A DNA stretch of 64,000 bases from Pomphorhynchus laevis (GCA_012934845.2 WNNJ02001180.1:335534-399533), one strand, 5' to 3'. Numbered from the stretch's first letter, positions 10,281 to 19,312 are shown. Notes: generated by a model not told the origin, from the letters alone. Numbers and translations: made by a program.

Positions 10281-11440
10281 AACTTCACAGATCGCAATCG
10301 ATTATCTTGGCTAAATCTTTATTCAACTCTAGCTTGAATGCATGAATATTACGAGAGTTAGCAGTCGTATCAGAAAGTTGATTCCATACCGATACAACTC
10401 TCTGTGCAAAAAGTGAGATACGGATGTGGAATAGGCGTAGTGTTCCAAGCATTAAGGAATGTCCGCGTAGTGAGGGCTGATCTCGCAATCTCAACAATTG
10501 ACGCAATGGATGATCCTTATTATGTAAAATATTCCATACGAGGCACATATCAGCACGAATTCGCATGAAACTAAGACTACATATTTTTAGATACCTAAGT
10601 CTATCCCTATATTCCAAATGTCTGGCAGTACGGACTAATCTGGTGGCGGAGCGATAAACATGTTCATGGCGATTACATTCTTCCTTAGTAATAGGGTAAT
10701 AGCATAGTGAAGCATGTAAAAGTATACTTAGAATCAAAGCGTTAAAAATGGTCCTAAAACACGAAATATCAACGTTTAAAAGCGACCGACGGAGAACACC
10801 AACGACTCGTCTGACCTGTGAGCACACAAAGTCGGTATGCATGCGAGTGCTTAATTCTTGTCGTAGCCAAACACCAAGATCCTTATATGAGTCAGTTATC
10901 GATATGGCTACACCATCAAGGTGGTAAACTCTATGTTGATTATATTTCGATCTAGATATACACATGGAAGCAAATTTTTTATTATTGAGCTGGAGACCAT
11001 TGGAAACTGACAATGAATATGCAGTATCAATATCAGCTTGGAGTAATTGACCATCTTTATTTGACTCGACTGAACACCAAATCTTAAGGGCCATCAGCGC
11101 ATCGAGATTTTACATGTGAGAGCATGTCATTGATGTATATGCTGAACAGTGTGGGCCCTATGACAGACACTTAAGGGACGCCACAATTCAAAGGAAAACG
11201 ATTAGACAAAGTACATAACAGTATCTGTTAGAAAAATACTCCTTGATCTACCATATGTCAGTCCAATCCAATATTGATAAGCTTTTTGATCAAATGAGCG
11301 TGTATTATAGTGTCAAAAGCCTATAAAAAATCAAAGAAAATGACACCGAAATGAGCACCTTAATCCAGACAGTGCATCCAATGGTCGTGAGATATCATTA
11401 AATTAGTAGTTGTGGAATGACCCTTGCAAAAGCCGTGTTG
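10281..11440 (-). mobile_element. LINE D1, CR1-group, RT half
   Basis: On the minus strand a 269-aa frame (10285-11094) begins at the RT catalytic region (a changed YADDLKIW box, then KIWCSVES). It runs through KDLGVWLRQELSTRMH and VVSVWNQLSDTT to the stop. Upstream, 11095-11440 holds the rest of the RT in damaged frames (QHGFCKGHSTTTNL; AFDTIIHAHLIKKL; a block B variant). No endonuclease or ORF1 remains. The 3' part is almost identical to LINE D2 at 12.6-13.0 kb in the opposite orientation, so one of them is a recent copy. Confidence 0.8.
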
Positions 11441-11888
11441 AGTATAAGAATTAATATATAAGACAATTTTAAACCAGTTAAAGACAATTTTTATTATCTA
11501 AGACAATTCTTTAACAATTTTTTTAATTAAAATAAATGAATAAAACAAATAAAAAATAATTTATAGATAATTTTGGCATCCAATAAATTTAATACTACCC
11601 TTTGAAGTAATAAAAATTTTATATTCCTTACATAATAATTCTATAAAAAATTATGAATATTATTTTGGTTTAAGGCCTTGTCATGCAAGACTGACTTGAC
11701 ATAGAATACGCAATCAATAATGAACTGCTATGTTGGGTTGATAAAATGCAGACAACCTTATAACACAACAATTTCCTTGAAGACAACTAATCTTTTCCAT
11801 TAAGTTTATTCATTGTTCATGCAATAATCAAATGAATTTTTATTGTCCTTACTAATCCCCGCAAATTAACATCAGAACATCCTTGATG
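11441..11888. other. AT-rich interval with a weak R-start match
   Basis: AT-rich DNA. 11812-11860 resembles the start of segment R (ATGCAATAATCAAATGAATTTTTATTGTCC). No gene recognised. Confidence 0.4.
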
Positions 11889-12248
11889 TTAATACGGGTT
11901 TTCAAAGATATTTTGTAAATAAGAAATCATTATTACTGTATTGACTATAGTCCGCACATCGTTATTCTTCATAAGCCAGGTTTCAGAACTGTTCAGCCAT
12001 TGCACTTTCGTATAATGGTTGTATGAACTATTCCTCTTGCTTATGTGAGTGACCGCACGTACGAGGATCCCAGATATTCTTCGAAACTTTAACCAGACTG
12101 TCTTCATAAGAGCTATAACTGATGTGCTTGTAATTGCTTGGCCGTTAATGTTGTTGCCTAGATAGGAAAATGCACAAACTCTAGAACTAGTCACCACGGA
12201 TTTTGGGCAAACTTGATATACTATTAAAATTCGTTGTACAGCCGACAC
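11889..12248 (-). pseudogene. Fragment of a distinct LINE polymerase (SETW type)
   Basis: A 119-aa minus-strand frame with the C-terminal signature of another non-LTR polymerase group: FSYLGNNINGQ, then WLKFRRISGIL, then NSSETWLMKN. In relatives the equivalent text is FCYLGD...KFR...LLYGSETW. It is not alignable by eye with the CR1-like copies here. Its nearest likeness is to RTE/RTEX-like proteins. The catalytic domain is absent. The fragment is bounded by AT-rich DNA on one side and segment R on the other. Confidence 0.55.
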
Positions 12249-12291
12249 TTATTATTATCAAATTGACCAGCATGATTAAATCGATACAATT

Positions 12292-13556
12292 TTAATATTG
12301 TCCATGTAATAATCAAATTAATTTTTGTTGTCCTTCATCCCCTAATATATTTTCGTAATTTAATTGGCTCTACTTCTCTGTTGCTTTGAATATTAGGGAC
12401 CGCTATGTTATTATTTAATTATTTCTGATTACGTTTTGTGTATTCAAATACATGGTATAATATCTGTTAATCAGGTCATAAAAATACTGAGTCATAGGTA
12501 CTGTATCACAATACTGAGTGTTGGGTTACAATACTTAGTCTTGGGTTTTAAACGTTGATATTTCTTGTTTTAGGACCATTTCTAACGCTTTGATTCTAAG
12601 TATACTTTTACATGCTTCACTATGCTATTACCCTATTACTAAGGTAGAATGTAATCGCCATGAACATGTTTATCGCTCCGCCACCAGATTAGTCCGTACT
12701 GCCAGACATTTGGAATATAGGGATAGACTTAGGTATCTAAAAATATGTAGTCTTAGTTTCATGCGAATTCGTGCTGATATGTGCCTCGTATGGAATATTT
12801 TACATAATAAGGATCATCCATTGCGTCAATTGTTGAGATTGCGAGATCAGCCCTCACTACGCGGACATTCCTTAATGCTTGGAACACTACGCCTATTCCA
12901 CATCCGTATCTCACTTTTTGCACAGAGAGTTGTATCGGTATGGAATCAACTTTCTGATACGACTGCTAACTCTCGTAATATTCATGCATTCAAGCTAGAG
13001 TTGAATAAAGATTTACCCAAGATAATCGATTGCGATCTGTGAAGTTTTACTTTGATTTTCTGTGATGCAACTTGTAAAGAGTATTTGATTCACTGCTTTG
13101 TCTATATAATAATAAACATTCTCAAATTAAAAGAATCCAAATTATAGAAAATCTTAGTATATCAAGGTATTTACTTTTCTAAACGTGAAAATAGTGATAT
13201 TTATATATCAATAAGTGATATAATTTTTTAATTTTCATTTAAATTCACATTTCTTTTTACACCATATTTGTGTTCAATGTCCTTTATAAATGTGAGATAA
13301 TGTATGCTATTGGTGTGTCTTAATGCCCGTTAAAAGTTTGACTTTATGTCCGTTATAGTCCTGTTAGGCTTCCAGTATTCGTCTTTGAGTTTTAAGGTAG
13401 GTATTTAAACTCGAATAGAAACAGTAAGGATATATTTATTTTGAGTGGCAAATGCGTGTCAATGGCGCGCTTACAAGCCCACTAATAATTTAGCAGAAGA
13501 GTTCAGTGTATATATTCAGTCCGTTCGTTAATACTGTTCGTTCAGTTCATTCGTTC
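12292..13556 (+). repeat. Duplicated segment R, copy 2
   Basis: Matches R copy 1 in its left block (12292-12510) and right block (13004-13556). LINE D2 lies between them. A phrase from its right part (TAGGTATTTAAACTCGAATAG) recurs at 13558-13578, just outside the copy, directly before the ribozyme hairpin. Confidence 0.65.
12546..13117 (+). mobile_element. LINE D2, CR1-group 3' end
   Basis: An open frame to 13042 covers the last 150 residues of the polymerase (SLCYYPITKVECNRHEHV; LRDQPSLRGHSLMLGTL; ELNKDLPKIIDCDL). The 3' untranslated region ends in an ATAATAATAAA tail near 13115. Compared with LINE D1 the protein differs at only a couple of visible positions (for example KVECN against KEECN). 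5' truncation left no catalytic domain. Confidence 0.8.
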
Positions 13557-13653
13557 ATAGGTATTTAAACTCGAATAGGAACAATAAGTTCGAAGGTTAT
13601 CTACATATAATTCGGAGTAAAATATGTAAGCCAGACGCGAAAGAATGACGAAT

Positions 13654-13731
13654 GCCGTTTCGTCATCACAATGACTCATCAGTGCCAGATCCCTCCCACT
13701 ACTGGATGCAGAGGAGGACTGGCAGACGGCA
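13654..13731 (-). ncRNA. Hammerhead ribozyme, type III (minus strand)
   Basis: Mirror copy of the plus-strand ribozyme in the left arm of the inverted repeat. Read on the minus strand it has the same GCCGTC cleavage context (complement at 13725-13731), CTGATGAG, a five-pair stem II with a TGTG loop and GAAACGGCA (complement at 13654-13662). It differs by one extra G in the 3' strand of stem I (GGGAGGGATCTGGCA). That enlarges the bulge but leaves the core intact. Confidence 0.88.
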
Positions 13732-13920
13732 ATCAATGAATGAATCAATGTGAATGATGTACTAGAAAATTTTCTAGTAACATCATCGAGTACTAAATCA
13801 GCACTACAGCTTCACCAAAAAGGATCATTTGCAAAAGAGTCATTGTAGTGCGGATTTAGTACTCTATGATGTTACTAGAAAATTTTCTAGTACATCATTC
13901 ACATTGATTCATTCATTGAT

Positions 13921-13998
13921 TGCCGTCTGCCAGTCCTCCTCTGCATCCAGTAGTGGGAGGATCTGGCACTGATGAGTCATTGTGATGACGAAACGGCA
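13921..13998 (+). ncRNA. Hammerhead ribozyme, type III (plus strand)
   Basis: All conserved parts can be read. Stem III is TGCCGT (13921-13926) with ACGGCA (13993-13998). The predicted cleavage residue is C13927 (a GTC site). Stem I is TGCCAGTCCTCC (13928-13939) with GGAGGATCTGGCA (13956-13968), one base bulged, closed by a 16-nt loop. The core CTGATGA is 13969-13975. Stem II is GTCAT (13976-13980) with ATGAC (13985-13989), closed by TGTG. GAAA is 13990-13993. Such RNAs cut themselves and are known from Penelope-like elements and retrozymes. The fold is from hand pairing. Loop-loop contacts cannot be judged. Confidence 0.9.
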
Positions 13999-14065
13999 TT
14001 CGTCATTCTTTCGCGTCTGGCTTACATGTTTTACAAGAAATTCACGTGGAATGGTCTCACTCTCC

Positions 14066-14880
14066 TTAAATTCTATGAGTGTCTTCTTCTTCTTAGCGTT
14101 TATCCCGTATGACGGGGTCCGCTTGCCACGATCGTTGACGCCAAAATGCCTTCTTTGCTGCGTCTTTGGGCGTGAGTCCGACCATTTTCATGTCCTTAAG
14201 AAGGGTATCCATCCATCTTTTCTGTGGTCTTCCTATTGGTCTCTTTCTGTCGACCTCGATTTGAAATGGTGCCTGCGCTAATGTGTTCACGTCTGCCCTC
14301 ATTACATGTCCATACCATCGCAGCCTTGATTCTCTCAGTTTGTCTGCTATGGGTGCTACGCCAAATCGCTTGCGGATGTCTTCGTTACGGACATGATCTA
14401 GGCGAGTCTTTCCTGCGATCCACCTTAGCATTTTGGTTTCCATGCATCCAAGCTTACGTTCTGCTTCTGCTGTCATTGCCCAGCACTCAGCACCGTACAT
14501 TGCTACAGGCCGTATTACGCTTCTGTAGAACTTCGATTTGAGTTTGTCTGGCATGCGTTTGTCGCACAAAACTCCAGTGGCTGCTCTCCATTTTGTCCAG
14601 CTTGCGTTGATGCGAGTGGTGACGTCTTTTGCCACTCCTCCTGTGCTGGAGATGACTGATCCCAGATATTTGAACGCAGTTGTCTTTGGCAGAAGCACGC
14701 CATTAACTGATATGCTTACATCTTCGTTCTGGTTCGTCGTCATGTACTCTGTTTTGGCTGTGTTCAGTTTCAACCCAAACTGTGCCAGGCGATCGTGCCA
14801 TTGCTGAACTTGTTGCTCGAGGTCATGTTTGTCTTTAGATACCAGCATAACATCGTTAAATTATTAAATTCTATGAGTGT
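14066..14880 (-). mobile_element. RTE (BovB-like) LINE insertion, 5'-truncated, with 17-bp target duplication
   Basis: TTAAATTCTATGAGTGT occurs at 14066-14082 and again at 14864-14880, exactly flanking a minus-strand RTE fragment (14083-14863). The 3' end is (GAA)3G joined directly to the stop codon, as is typical of RTE elements with almost no 3' untranslated region. The 5' truncation falls inside the RT catalytic box: the sequence resumes as DVMLVSKDK. An 8-nt filler, TAATTTAA, at the 5' junction repeats part of the target. Perfect duplications and an unbroken frame suggest a young insertion. Confidence 0.93.
14093..14848 (-). pseudogene. RTE polymerase C-terminal ORF (251 aa)
   Basis: An unbroken frame from just after the RT catalytic aspartates to the natural stop. 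Family hallmarks in order: LNTAKTEYMTT, FKYLGSVISSTGG (about residue 60), RPVAMYGAECWAM (about 120), KMLRWIAGKTRLDHVRN (about 140), RLRWYGHVMR (about 175) and KRPIGRPQKRWMDTL (about 200). In intact relatives this follows an endonuclease and the RT fingers and palm, all missing here through 5' truncation. It cannot act alone in reverse transcription. The start given is simply the first ATG inside the fragment. Confidence 0.9.
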
Positions 14881-15343
14881 AATTTTGTATATTTAAATCT
14901 TTAATATTTTCATAAGATTTGTTTAAAAGAACTTACATCATACTTCATAAGGTAAGTCGTTCATTTTCGTTTAAATGTATATTTCTTTTTATCTTATATG
15001 GATATTATCTATACAAAATATTCTTACTGTAATACGCAAAAATTTATGTTCGATTCAAGACTACAATATATTTATATTTAATTTTTCATACTTTGTTAAT
15101 AATTAGCAAGGAAAAAATTCGGAAATAAAGCATTATGATAATTACAGTATACTTCATAAGTTTGAATTTTTAGGTAATAAAATGTATTTTGAAAAATTCT
15201 ATTAAATAAAGTCGGTTACAACCAATAGAAATCATTTTTATATTTGAATGACTTTTCAGCTTGATCACCGTGACCGTAGTTCCTTTTAGACGAATAATAT
15301 AAGCAGCGATAAATTGCGCAGTCGTATTAGATTTAGCTAAATA
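14881..15343. other. AT-rich 5' flank of the AspRS gene
   Basis: No element or ORF recognised. A TATA-like AATAATATAAG lies at 15291-15301, about 45 nt before the AspRS ATG. It may serve the promoter, but the surrounding DNA is so AT-rich that this is weak evidence. Confidence 0.3.
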
Positions 15344-16888
15344 ATGGCGTTTTCGGGTCAAGCTATAGCTAGGAGAATGTTACCTATTAAGCGACTTAGT
15401 TTATATATTCATAGATTTATACAGCGAACATGTGGATGTGGCCAGATAAATTCGGCTTTAAAATTTAAAGAAGTCACCTTATGTGGTTGGCTAAGGCGTA
15501 AACGGATGAGTATATTTGGTCTTATCTACGACGCTACTGGACAGTGTCAATTTGTGGTAAACTGTAGGGACCTTATATCTGTATTGGAAAGCATTCCTTT
15601 ATTTTCCGTTATTCAAGTAGTGGGCCAGGTAAAAGAACGGCCTAATGAAAATATTAATCAAACAATGTCGACAGGAAAATACGAAATCGCAACTAAAAGC
15701 ATAAAGTTAATAAATAAATGTGATATTCCGATTTTGTCTAACCATTTAAGTGATCAGCTGACTTCGACAGAACTGGTAAAGAATCGTTTCATGGCATTTC
15801 GATCTTCTCAATTTCACAATATAATGAAGAAGCGCAGTGATATATGTTTTGATATCAGATGCTTTTTTCGTGATCGAAATTTTATTGAAATAGATACTCC
15901 TAAAATGGTTAATCCGTCTTCTGGTGGAGCTAATGAATTCCGAGTCACGTCAAATATAAACAAATACATTAAGATTTCGTTAGCACAAAGTCCTCAAATG
16001 TATAAGCAATTACTGGTAATTGGAGGTATTGATAGATATTTTCAACTCGCAACTTGTTTTAGAGATGAGCGCTTAAAATCACACAGGCAATTTGAGTTTA
16101 CTCAAATTGATTTTGAAATGGCCTATGCTGATGAACAAACAGTACAGCAAATTGTGGAAGATATGATAACGCGAATTTTAACCGTTAATATAAAATTTGT
16201 CAGGCTAACTTATGATGTATCACTGGACTTCTTTAAAACGGACAAGCCCAATGTACTGCATGTTAGAGACATTTGCCCAAGAACTAAACTTAATCGGCTT
16301 CGTGTTTTAGGGGTAAATGATGATATACCGTTAGGTTTGAGTGGTTGTAATGTCGGATTTATTGGAAACAATGGTGATTCTACAATAATTTACGGTCATT
16401 TGCATGATAATTGGACAGATGAATTGAAACATTGTCCGAATAGTATGTTAGTGCTGTCCGAAGAGAAAATCGACTGGAATGATGATATGCGAAATACAAT
16501 GATTTGGATAGTTGAAAGACCCTTATACAAAATATCAAAGAACAAACTCGTTAGCGATCATCATCCTTTTACCGCTCCGAAAACTAATAATTATGTCAAT
16601 GATATAACCAGTAGAGCAAGATCATTTGATCTTGTCTGGTGTGGTGTAGAGATAGGCGGAGGAAGTGTTAGAATCATTTCAGAATACGATCAAAAAATAG
16701 TCATTAAAGATATGTTAAAATATGAATTACAGCCTTTTCAACAATTATTGAAAGCACTGAAATCAGGAGCTCCACCACATGCTGGATTCGCACTGGGTCT
16801 TGATCGCTTTTTGCAAATATATTTTGGAACCGAAAGTATTCGAGATGTTGTTGCCTTTCCTAGGACAGGAGATGGAGTTTTGTACTAA
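15344..16888 (+). CDS. DARS2: Mitochondrial aspartyl-tRNA synthetase (bacterial type, class IIb)
   Basis: Charges tRNA-Asp with aspartate, presumably in the mitochondrial matrix. 514 residues in a single exon. Residues 1-30 are rich in Arg/Lys without acids, fitting a targeting presequence. 35-125 form the OB-fold anticodon-binding domain (EVTLCGWLRRKR at 43-54). Motif 1 is near 162-186 (RSDICFDIRCFFRDRNFIEI, then DTPK). SPQMYKQLL is at 216-224. Motif 2 is at 231-258 (FRDERLKSHRQFEFTQID). HHPFTAPK is at 406-413. VEIGGGSVRI is at 435-444. Motif 3 is at 476-507 (PPHAGFALGLDRFLQIYFG, then IRDVVAFPR). The GAD insert between motif 2 and HHPFT is only about 110-140 residues, and the protein ends about 10 residues after IRDV, so it is shorter than typical 580-650-residue relatives. 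The start is firm: TAA lies in frame at 15338 and the ATG context is good (A at -3, G at +4). Neighbours are transposons only. Confidence 0.95.
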   Translation: MAFSGQAIARRMLPIKRLSLYIHRFIQRTCGCGQINSALKFKEVTLCGWLRRKRMSIFGLIYDATGQCQFVVNCRDLISVLESIPLFSVIQVVGQVKERPNENINQTMSTGKYEIATKSIKLINKCDIPILSNHLSDQLTSTELVKNRFMAFRSSQFHNIMKKRSDICFDIRCFFRDRNFIEIDTPKMVNPSSGGANEFRVTSNINKYIKISLAQSPQMYKQLLVIGGIDRYFQLATCFRDERLKSHRQFEFTQIDFEMAYADEQTVQQIVEDMITRILTVNIKFVRLTYDVSLDFFKTDKPNVLHVRDICPRTKLNRLRVLGVNDDIPLGLSGCNVGFIGNNGDSTIIYGHLHDNWTDELKHCPNSMLVLSEEKIDWNDDMRNTMIWIVERPLYKISKNKLVSDHHPFTAPKTNNYVNDITSRARSFDLVWCGVEIGGGSVRIISEYDQKIVIKDMLKYELQPFQQLLKALKSGAPPHAGFALGLDRFLQIYFGTESIRDVVAFPRTGDGVLY

Positions 16889-16978
16889 ATTTGTTTTGTT
16901 ATCTTACCTTTTTTAAAAGTAAACGATCATATCTTTACAATTCTGTACACAATTACATAAGTATTTTATGCCTGGTTT

Positions 16979-16984
16979 AATAAA
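16979..16984 (+). promoter_or_regulatory. Poly(A) signal AATAAA of the AspRS gene
   Basis: Canonical AATAAA 91 nt after the AspRS stop codon, followed by a T-rich stretch. This is the expected layout for 3' end formation. Chance occurrence is possible in such AT-rich DNA. Confidence 0.55.
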
Positions 16985-17055
16985 GTGTTTTTTATTTTAA
17001 AAATAAGTCATAAACTAGTTTTGTTATTTACAAGAAATTCAATTTTTGTCAAAAA

Positions 17056-17150
17056 GACTTTTATTTACTTCATCATAGTCCTCACAATAAGGACTTTTAT
17101 TTACTTCGAAGTCTTCAAAGTGAGGATTTTTATTTACTTCGCATTATTGA
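17056..17150. repeat. Degenerate tandem repeat, about 3 units of 33-36 bp
   Basis: The phrase GACTTTTATTTACTTC (one copy GATTTTTATTTACTTC) recurs at 17056, 17092 and 17125. Related AGTCCTCACAATAAG / AGTCTTCAAAGTGAG segments lie between. Together they give a short ORF of no recognised family. It lies just downstream of the AspRS poly(A) signal. Confidence 0.7.
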
Positions 17151-17277
17151 TTTACGCCATCAGTAAATTTGAAGCAATTAATTTCTGTTTGAAAGATATG
17201 AAACACAAAAAAAACAACTAAAATAAAGGCTATAAAGGATACAATGTTCATGAACCAATCATATTAAATCAAATATT

Positions 17278-17475
17278 CATTTAAAATAGTTGATAATGAT
17301 CCATTATTGATAAAGAATTATTGGAGTTGGATCAAAGAAAATAGGAAATTTTTATTGATATTTCGCTGACTTTTGTTAGCATCATCAGAAAATTTTTTGG
17401 AGATACTAACAGAGGTTAGCGAAATATCAATAAAAAATTTTCTTCTTTTCTTTGATCCAGCTCCAATAATTCTTA
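17278..17475. mobile_element. Hairpin element H1 (inverted repeat, MITE-like)
   Basis: A roughly 158-bp imperfect palindrome (17315-17472): GAATTATTGGAGTTGGATC on the left, GATCCAGCTCCAATAATTC on the right. A shared left extension is ATAGTTGATAATGAT. Two further copies lie at 24822-25067 and 62632-62815. The centre contains, on one strand or the other, CTGATGATGCTAAC...GTCAGCGAAATATC. This has the order of a hammerhead core (CTGATGA, stem, GAAA), but the cleavage site and stem I do not fit the canonical fold. No coding capacity. The family is not named. Confidence 0.75.
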
Positions 17476-17487
17476 TGAATTTAGATC

Positions 17488-17655
17488 ATAACTCATCAAA
17501 AAGCAATCTCTCGACTCCTCACTGCCATCTTCGTACCGTCCTATTTCACTTCTCCCAACCCTCTCTAAACTCCTTGAGCGTCTCGTTCTTAAGCAAGTTA
17601 ATACATATCTCTATTCCTCTAACTTATTTCCTCCTTTCCAAGCCGCTTTTCACTC
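17488..17655 (+). mobile_element. Internal scrap of an L2-like LINE (family B)
   Basis: About 165 bp nearly identical to 34525-34690 of LINE B1, covering RT blocks around RPISLLPTLSKLLERLVLKQ. It has neither the 5' nor the 3' end of the element, which is unusual for target-primed insertion. It starts 15 bp beyond the H1 palindrome. One base difference shifts the frame relative to B1, so this is a dead fragment. Confidence 0.85.
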
Positions 17656-18541
17656 AATGATTATTATTTGCTGAATAAATAATCGGTAAGTTATAAAAGA
17701 AATTAATAAAAAAGAAATAAGTTAGATTATTTTTTTAATTTCAATTTTTTAAACCAAGACAACGAAACAAAAATACATTAAATCGAGATAAATCAGCAGT
17801 AAATTTCGTTTAAAATTAAAAAGCCTGGAATTGATAACTTTGTATTTTATAATTAAACTAAATATTGAACCATTTGTTTCTAGAATTTCATTTCAGATAC
17901 GTTTTTTCTTCTCAACTACACTCTTTGCGTATTGCTGTACAGTTAATCCATTTAAACTAAATGAGTAAAAATAACAAACAATATGGCTAAATCAGAAATT
18001 AAAACTATATGATCATATAATTTATATAATATTATATAAATGTTATAATTTATATAATATTATAATGCTATATAATTTGTATTAATTTTGCATATATAGA
18101 TATTAGTCTACTTATATTTATATAAACTTTTATTAAAAGTCATAAAATGCGACTTTTAATTATTGGAGTAAATTGCATTTATAAATAAATTTACAAAAAT
18201 AATTTATAAATTCAATATTTTAAAATTTATAAATATTCATTTATATTTATTTATTTATATCTTAAACTCGAAAATCTTAAGCCATCACAATTAACGAACT
18301 TGCAAAATGTGTAATGTTTATTCGATAACGGGAATCCTAATAACTTTATCAAATTATATTAAGTACTTTATAAAGTACTTTAATTTGAATTACTAAATTT
18401 AAATTTTATGATCTCAAGAGCAGTTATCTACAATACGTTTTTATTATCAATAAAACACTTACCATCGGTAATTGTTTATAATCAAATAAACATTTATCAA
18501 AAGTAATAGTCAAGCAAATAACGGACAATGTTCTAACAAAT
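17656..18541. other. AT-rich interval
   Basis: AT-rich DNA. 17975-18070 (TATGGCTAAATCAGAAATTAAAACTAT-like, shortened) recurs in diverged form at 19745-19810, bracketing the LINE A8 segment. No gene recognised. Confidence 0.4.
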
Positions 18542-19312
18542 ATGCAAACTGAAGAAATAAAAGTTAGTAATTTTACTGTTCTAAATCGTGAAATGGAAGA
18601 GCTTCCTTCGATTAAGAAACTATTTAATCTGGTTAACATTACCCCCATAATTCCAATGCAAAAAAAACATTATTTCAACGAATTTCTGAGAAAATTTATT
18701 AATACACAACCTAATAGAGTTATGATTAACTCTGCAAAAATGATGAATAACTACTACAGGATATCCTTCGTATGCTCGGACTTAGCCACCTCTTTTGCTA
18801 AGTTCTTTAAATAAAATTGTTCTCATAAAGAAACTCTAGTATTAAAGCCTATTATGTCGTGAGTAAAGATTACTAATATTATCCCGACCTAGAAAAAGAA
18901 AATATCGCAAAACTTCAAAAGCGTTATTCCCTTCAATGCATTAGATTTATTAAAAACAAAGACGACCAAACTCTTCCTATTGCCTTCGCAAATACCGAAG
19001 AGGACAATGCCCATCTCCTGTCTAATGCAGCATTCAATCCTTTTACAGGTTGCAATTTAAACATTACAATTGCAAGTATGGACAATCTTACATTTCCACA
19101 TTGTAACAAGTGTCACAGGTGGGGACACTGGAACTCTACATGTGGTAGGATGAAGAAATGCGAAGTGTGCGGGTCTGATTAATTCGTCAATGACACTCAA
19201 TGCAAACTAGCCCCAAAATGCACGAATTTCGGACTTGAACATCCTGCGTGGTCAAGAAGATGTTCAGCATTCAAGGACTATTTGAGAAGACATACAGTTA
19301 AGAAAAATGTAT
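18542..19312 (+). mobile_element. LINE A8, ORF1-only relic
   Basis: A 90-aa frame (18542-18814) matches the N-terminal half of LINE A ORF1 (EELPSIKKLFNLVN; FRISFVCSDLATSFAKFF-like). After frame damage the C-terminal half follows: FPHCNKCHRWGHWNSTC and HPAWSRRCSAFKDYLRRH are zinc-knuckle text near 19093-19290. Nothing of ORF2 is present. It stops at 19312, where two hairpins begin. It is clearly more diverged from the A5 copy than A2 or A3 are. Confidence 0.8.

Larger units (their letters stand above)
13617..14034. repeat. 418-bp inverted repeat with a hammerhead ribozyme in each arm
   Basis: The left arm (13617-13808) and right arm (13844-14034) are reverse complements with only a few differences over about 190 bp. 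A 35-nt spacer separates them. Each arm also contains the 20-bp palindrome TACTAGAAAATTTTCTAGTA. The outer part of each arm encodes a complete type III hammerhead ribozyme, on the plus strand in the right arm and on the minus strand in the left arm. Hammerheads in Penelope-like terminal repeats and retrozymes are known, but usually as direct copies. The structure lies between segment R and an RTE insertion. Its outer boundaries show no obvious target duplication. Confidence 0.95.

Noticed and set aside
14224-14541. 105-aa plus-strand ORF and its neighbours 13982-14281 and 14538-14807
   Set aside because: Antisense shadows of the RTE polymerase frame.
15344-16888. AspRS as a bacterial endosymbiont transfer
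   Set aside because: Bacterial-type AspRS is the normal mitochondrial form. The basic N-terminus, animal retroelement neighbours and poly(A) signal fit an ordinary nuclear gene, though a tree would be needed to be sure.
16985-17221. 78-aa Phe/Ile-rich ORF after AspRS
   Set aside because: Arises from the 33-36-bp tandem repeat and AT-rich composition.
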